From assembly GCF_000750955.1 (NCBI RefSeq), contig NZ_CCEJ010000001.1, positions 112,197 through 176,196 on the forward strand: DNA of 64,000 nt, written 5' to 3'. The translations under genes and the position numbers were made by a program. This stretch comes from Criblamydia sequanensis CRIB-18 (GTDB taxonomy: Bacteria > Chlamydiota > Chlamydiia > Chlamydiales > Criblamydiaceae). This document shows positions 60,623 through 64,000 of the stretch, piece after piece (position 1 is the first letter of the stretch; every line of letters starts with the position of its first letter). The notes beneath the pieces were generated by a model. It did not search any database. It was not told the origin of the DNA and saw only the letters and a list, made by a program, of their open reading frames with translations.

Positions 60623-61687
60623 CTATTTTGGCCTTTTCAAAACGTCAAGTTTTCGTAAAAGTTCGCCGATTTCTTTTGTCCATTCAACTTTTTGAGACTC
60701 TTCATAAAGTGTAATATCAAGAAAGCCATGAATGAGACCGGCAAATGATTTGTGTATGACAGTGACTTTTGCATTCTGAAGCTGAGAGGAGTATTTCTCA
60801 CCGTCATAAGCTAAAGGGTCATATTCGGCTGTTACAATAAGCGTTTTTGGGAGATTTTCTAGTTTTGAGCTAAAGTCCAAGGCCGCGTAAGGGTTTTTTA
60901 AATCTTCTTCATTTTGAATATACTGACTCCAGAAGTATTTCATAGCCTCTTTGGTAAGGAAATATTGATCCGGACACTTATCATAAATCTCATCTAAGAT
61001 GAAAGGGCTGATAACAGGGTAAATGAGTAATTGAGCTGAGAGTTTAGGGCCATTATTATCCCTTGCCATTAAAGCAACAGCTCCGGCCAGATTTCCCCCT
61101 GCGCTTTCCCCTCCGACAAATACATTTTCTCCATCTCCGCCAAAAAGATAGGTATTTTTAGAGACCCATTTTACAGCTTCATAAGCATCTTCTAAAGGTT
61201 TTGGAAAAGGAAACTCGGGAGCTAAGCGATAATCAACTGAAGCTATAATGCACCCAAGATGATTTGAGAGCCTTCGGCAAACAGCATCTGCTTCCTCAAC
61301 ACTTCCAAAGACCCACCCTCCTCCATGAAAATAGACCATTACAGGTAAGCTTGTGGTTGCATTCGGGATATAGATTCTTAAAGGTATTTTATGGTTATCG
61401 CGCCCCGGAATTTCAAAATCCACAATCCGATTAACAGATTCACGCTCTTTATAATATTCAGACATCGATTGAGCATTCATTTTTCGCTCTTCAGCAAGAG
61501 AAAGATTTGATGAATTTGTTTCAAGTTCCTTTTGCCGATCGATAAATGCTTTAAAGTTAGTGTCCTTAAAAAGGTCGACCCTGTTTTCAGATTTCATATT
61601 TATATTTCCGTAATAGACATAAAGCAGCGTAAAAATACTAAAAATAAAAAGTGAAAGCCTACAAAAATTTTTAGCTCGTTTATTCAT
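60623..61687 (-). CDS. Alpha/beta hydrolase, HSL-type carboxylesterase or lipase
   Basis: 354 residues. An N-terminal signal-anchor (LSLFIFSIFTLLYVYYG) is followed by an HSL-family esterase: oxyanion motif YFHGGGWVFG, nucleophile GGESAGGNLAGAV, then VDYRLAPEFPFP. The acid is probably in ITAEYDPLAYDGE (written VTAEYDPLAYDGE here) and the His in LIHGFLD. Likely hydrolyses short- to medium-chain esters at the inner membrane or periplasm. Substrate unknown. Confidence 0.88.
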   Translation of the reverse strand: MNKRAKNFCRLSLFIFSIFTLLYVYYGNINMKSENRVDLFKDTNFKAFIDRQKELETNSSNLSLAEERKMNAQSMSEYYKERESVNRIVDFEIPGRDNHKIPLRIYIPNATTSLPVMVYFHGGGWVFGSVEEADAVCRRLSNHLGCIIASVDYRLAPEFPFPKPLEDAYEAVKWVSKNTYLFGGDGENVFVGGESAGGNLAGAVALMARDNNGPKLSAQLLIYPVISPFILDEIYDKCPDQYFLTKEAMKYFWSQYIQNEEDLKNPYAALDFSSKLENLPKTLIVTAEYDPLAYDGEKYSSQLQNAKVTVIHKSFAGLIHGFLDITLYEESQKVEWTKEIGELLRKLDVLKRPK

Positions 61688-61979
61688 TTCTTGTGATAAA
61701 TTAAATGATTTGAATGACTTTAGAATACACTTGTGCGGTTATTTTTGGAATTTAATGTTGCTAGCGTCAAATTTTTTTGATTCTGAGGTATCGGGTCAAG
61801 AGGTCAAATTGACTAATTTCTATAAAGCTGAAGGTGCTTCTAAATAAGAATTCCCCTTGCGCCTATTAAAAATAAGATTGAATTTTAACCCTTTATACTT
61901 TTCGCTTTAAAAAATTATGATTAAATTTTTTTTATTTTCCCTATGGACCTCTCTTTCATTTATAAGTTTAGAAGGTAGT

Positions 61980-62480
61980 ATGAAGGCATTAGAGTCGACC
62001 CATTTTTTGATAAGACCTGCAAAATCAGGGGAAGAAGCCATTCTATTTGATCTCATTTTAGAGCTTGCAGAGTATGAAGGAAAAGATCTCGCGGTTTTAC
62101 CGATAAATATAGAGAGCCTAAAAACCTTTGGATTCGAGGATAAACCCTATTTTTATACGGAATTTGCTGAGGTTGATGAAAAGGTTGTCGGCTACGCTTT
62201 ATATTATTACGGATTTTCTGCCAATCAAGGCTTCCCCATCCTCTATTTGGAAGATCTTTATGTAAAGCCTGAATATAGAGATTTGGGGATCGGCACCCGC
62301 TTTTTAAAGAGATTGGCTCAATATGCCTTGCAAAGAAATTGCTGCCGCCTTGAATGGCATGTTTTTTCATGGAATAGGGAAGCTATTAACTTCTATAAAA
62401 AAATTGGCGGTATTTTAAAGGAAAATCTCATCCAAGTACATCTAGAAAAGGAGCATTTGCAAAAGATAACAAGCTACTGA
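61980..62480 (+). CDS. GNAT acetyltransferase, diamine-acetyltransferase-like
   Basis: 166 residues with a complete GNAT core: FLIRPAKSGEEAILFDLILE at the N-terminus, then YLEDLYVKPEYRDLGIGTRF (acetyl-CoA loop), then WNREAINFYKKIGG. The layout is like spermidine/spermine N1-acetyltransferase and related small-molecule GNATs. The ATG at 61980 follows AGAAGG; the frame is open to 61917, whose extension looks signal-peptide-like but lacks a Shine-Dalgarno. Confidence 0.82.
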   Translation: MKALESTHFLIRPAKSGEEAILFDLILELAEYEGKDLAVLPINIESLKTFGFEDKPYFYTEFAEVDEKVVGYALYYYGFSANQGFPILYLEDLYVKPEYRDLGIGTRFLKRLAQYALQRNCCRLEWHVFSWNREAINFYKKIGGILKENLIQVHLEKEHLQKITSY

Positions 62481-62496
62481 TTTTTAAATTCTAAAG

Positions 62497-62514
62497 CCTT
62501 TATAAGGTTTTTTT
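62497..62514 (+). terminator. Weak candidate terminator after the GNAT gene
   Basis: CCTT-TAT-AAGG followed by seven Ts, 17 bp after the stop. The stem has only four GC/AT pairs, so its efficiency is doubtful. Confidence 0.35.
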
Positions 62515-62543
62515 CTTGTCGTTGACATTTTTCTTTGTTTGGT

Positions 62544-62581
62544 TTTTTTTAAGAGGACGATTTTCAATTCTCTTAAAAAAA
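62544..62581 (+). promoter_or_regulatory. Leader hairpin beside the Shine-Dalgarno of the LRR gene
   Basis: TTTTTTTAAGAG (62544-62555) and CTCTTAAAAAAA (62570-62581) are exact complements with a 14-base loop. The second arm runs into the AAGGAA ribosome site of the next gene. A perfect TTGACA lies upstream (near 62523), but no good -10 follows it. Confidence 0.45.
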
Positions 62582-62592
62582 GGAATATTCTT

Positions 62593-64000
62593 ATGCAACT
62601 TCTTACATGGCTTAGCGGCGGGTCTACGACATCAAGTTATGAACTGCCCAGAACGAAAGTTAATAATCCAATTGATAGATCTTTGGAATCAAGACTTGAA
62701 AATTTAGAAAGCTATTCCCTTTTAGAACTTCAGAAACTTTATGAAGATCTTCTAAGAAGAAAGATCAGTAAAGACAATCCGAACTTGCAAAAAGTCATGT
62801 CTTCTATAGAGGCAATGAGAAACGATCTTCCCCTTTTTGCAAAAACTATGGCAATTCATAAAAAAGAAGAGAAGTATTCCTCAAACAGGTTAGAGCTTAA
62901 AGAACAGGATCCGACAAAGTTATTTGCCTTTAGTCTTTCTCTTGAAGAAGTGAAAAAAATTGTCGATGAAAGAGGGGATGAGCTTCTTGAAATTACCCTC
63001 CTTATGGCTGTGGATGATGAATTGGTAGCTAAAATTGCTGAAAAATGCGTTAACTTAACTAGCTTTGTTGTATTTGGATTTGCTATTCCAGGCTGCACTA
63101 CAAATGCACTTAATGAAATTAAGAAAATGGTGAAATTAAACACCCTTTCCCTGGACTATTCCTCCTTTAGGGATTGGACCTCAAAAGATATTGTCAGTTT
63201 GCTATCGCAAACCTATTTTCAAGAAAATATGACGACACTCAGCTGTTCTGTATTTGATTGCGGAGATTCAGTGTTTCCTCCCATTGCGCAGTATAAAAAT
63301 CTAAATAAGTTAACTTTGGAATCAGGTTTTGACTATAATTTAATGCCGGTTTTAACTTCCCCAACCTTGCAAAAAACTGTGACTAAACTTCACTTAAAAT
63401 ATGTGTATAAAGTTACAGATGAAATGATAGAGGCCTTAAAAAACTTCACGGAGCTAAAGCATTTAGAGATTACCCCAAGTGAAGAGTATGTTGGCGCAGG
63501 GTCTTGGTTTGTGGAATCTCAAAAATTTCAGGAATATTTAAAGTCTAATGGTAAAAATTTGGATGTCTTGATTCTTGGAAAAGAGGTGATTCTTGATGCA
63601 AAGATTATGCAAACAATTTTTACCCTGACTCAATTAGAAAAACTAGTCCTTGCCAATTGCAGGCGCGTAAATTTGGATGATGAGCCTTTCCTTGGCCTTC
63701 AGAATATGAGGAAGCTTTCTCATTTGACAATGAGACGTTTGGGAGACAAAGATAATAGCGGGTTTGGACCTCGTGAATTTTCTCATTTAGCCGGACTTTC
63801 CTTAGTTGAACTTGACTTGAGCTTTCATAGAAAAAGCGGAACTTCTTTAGAGGGTTGGCAACTCTTAACTCATGGAGAAGCGGCAAAAACGTTAAAGGCT
63901 CTTTCGATTGAAGGCCTTCAAACCACAGACATTAGGGGAGAAGCTTATAATTTTTTAGGCAATTTATCTCTTGATTCCCTGAGAATTAACAATTGCGGTT
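62593..64000 (+). CDS. Leucine-rich-repeat protein, 3' end outside the window
   Basis: At least 469 residues, open to the last base. The N-terminal part is helical (LENLESYSLLELQKLYEDLL). From about residue 120 come irregular leucine-rich repeats (LNTLSLDYSS; NLNKLTLESG; TKLHLKYVYKVTDEMIEALK; LEKLVLANCR; LVELDLSFHR; LRINNCG) of the cysteine-containing/FBXL-like kind. No signal peptide, and no F-box that I can recognise. Environmental chlamydiae encode many LRR proteins, several suspected of being T3S effectors. A host-directed role here is inference. Confidence 0.75.
   Translation, partial: MQLLTWLSGGSTTSSYELPRTKVNNPIDRSLESRLENLESYSLLELQKLYEDLLRRKISKDNPNLQKVMSSIEAMRNDLPLFAKTMAIHKKEEKYSSNRLELKEQDPTKLFAFSLSLEEVKKIVDERGDELLEITLLMAVDDELVAKIAEKCVNLTSFVVFGFAIPGCTTNALNEIKKMVKLNTLSLDYSSFRDWTSKDIVSLLSQTYFQENMTTLSCSVFDCGDSVFPPIAQYKNLNKLTLESGFDYNLMPVLTSPTLQKTVTKLHLKYVYKVTDEMIEALKNFTELKHLEITPSEEYVGAGSWFVESQKFQEYLKSNGKNLDVLILGKEVILDAKIMQTIFTLTQLEKLVLANCRRVNLDDEPFLGLQNMRKLSHLTMRRLGDKDNSGFGPREFSHLAGLSLVELDLSFHRKSGTSLEGWQLLTHGEAAKTLKALSIEGLQTTDIRGEAYNFLGNLSLDSLRINNCG

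Noticed and set aside
61917-61979. Signal-peptide-like extension of the second GNAT protein
   Set aside because: No Shine-Dalgarno precedes the ATG at 61917, while the ATG at 61980 has AGAAGG; an exported GNAT would also lack acetyl-CoA.
62516-62707. 63-codon open frame before the LRR gene
   Set aside because: Overlaps the leader hairpin and the start of the LRR protein in another frame; its hydrophobic sequence comes from T-rich leader DNA.
1-64000. CRISPR arrays, insertion sequences, integrases or prophage genes
   Set aside because: No regularly spaced direct repeats, transposase-like or integrase-like proteins were seen. The four tRNA genes have no adjoining integrase.

Overview
The window comes from a low-GC member of the Chlamydiae, most likely an environmental lineage (order Parachlamydiales) rather than Chlamydiaceae. 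The main argument is a type III secretion (T3S) block whose gene order (CT663-like chaperone, cdsD, cdsE, cdsF, cdsG, a CT668-like gene, cdsN, cdsO, cdsP, cdsQ, pkn5, cdsC) matches the order I know from Chlamydia trachomatis CT663-CT674. An nqrBCDE operon with no nqrA or nqrF beside it and a tig-clpP-clpX block are also chlamydial in style. The extra genes (bacillithiol-type bshA and bshB1, acetolactate decarboxylase, formylglycine-generating enzyme, a leucine-rich-repeat protein) and the larger, more elaborate T3S proteins point to an amoeba-associated relative. The species was not identified.

Layout. 1-6.7 kb: partial alaS, a small FlgN-like coiled-coil gene, and nqrBCDE on the minus strand. 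6.8-16.7 kb: mainly plus-strand genes, with a giant AsmA/TamB-like envelope protein, a membrane-anchored kinase-like protein, a degenerate ComF, bshB1 and bshA, interrupted by corA on the minus strand. 16.6-25.9 kb: mixed housekeeping and envelope genes (coiled-coil protein, pssA, DUF202, formylglycine-generating enzyme, PAP2 phosphatase, rmuC, brnQ) and an acetolactate decarboxylase that appears to start at CTG. 25.9-50.9 kb: about 25 kb of minus-strand T3S genes. The upstream half is a translocator operon (candidate tip protein, small helical protein, SycD/LcrH chaperone, CopB, second SycD, unknown 550-residue protein, CopD). The downstream half is the structural cluster, ending in the secretin, a TPR lipoprotein and a YidD-like protein. 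51.3-60.5 kb: GNAT, clpX, clpP, tig, four tRNA genes (Gly, Gly, Leu, Arg), yidD, an RMND1/DUF155 protein, an APH-like kinase, recO and a CYTH protein. 60.6-64 kb: an HSL-type esterase, a second GNAT, and the start of a leucine-rich-repeat protein that runs off the window.

How the genes work together. The 25-kb block would supply the needle, the cytoplasmic ATPase complex, the inner and outer rings, the translocators and their chaperones of one injectisome. The export gate and inner-rod genes are not in this window, as expected for Chlamydiae, where T3S genes are dispersed. Hairpins and promoter-like elements sit at most internal junctions, so the block is probably several transcription units: the translocators; the CT663-like chaperone with cdsD; cdsE-F-G onward; and cdsQ-pkn5-cdsC onward. 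NqrBCDE forms most of a sodium-pumping NADH:quinone oxidoreductase. BshA and BshB1 are two of the three bacillithiol-forming enzymes.

The most interesting items are the candidate needle-tip protein at the head of the translocator operon, three exact-period 28-residue tryptophan-rich repeats inside the secretin, a Ser/Thr kinase apparently fused to a degenerate RsbU/PP2C-like domain, the CTG-start acetolactate decarboxylase, and bacillithiol genes in a chlamydia. Everything here was read by eye. No database search or folding calculation was run.
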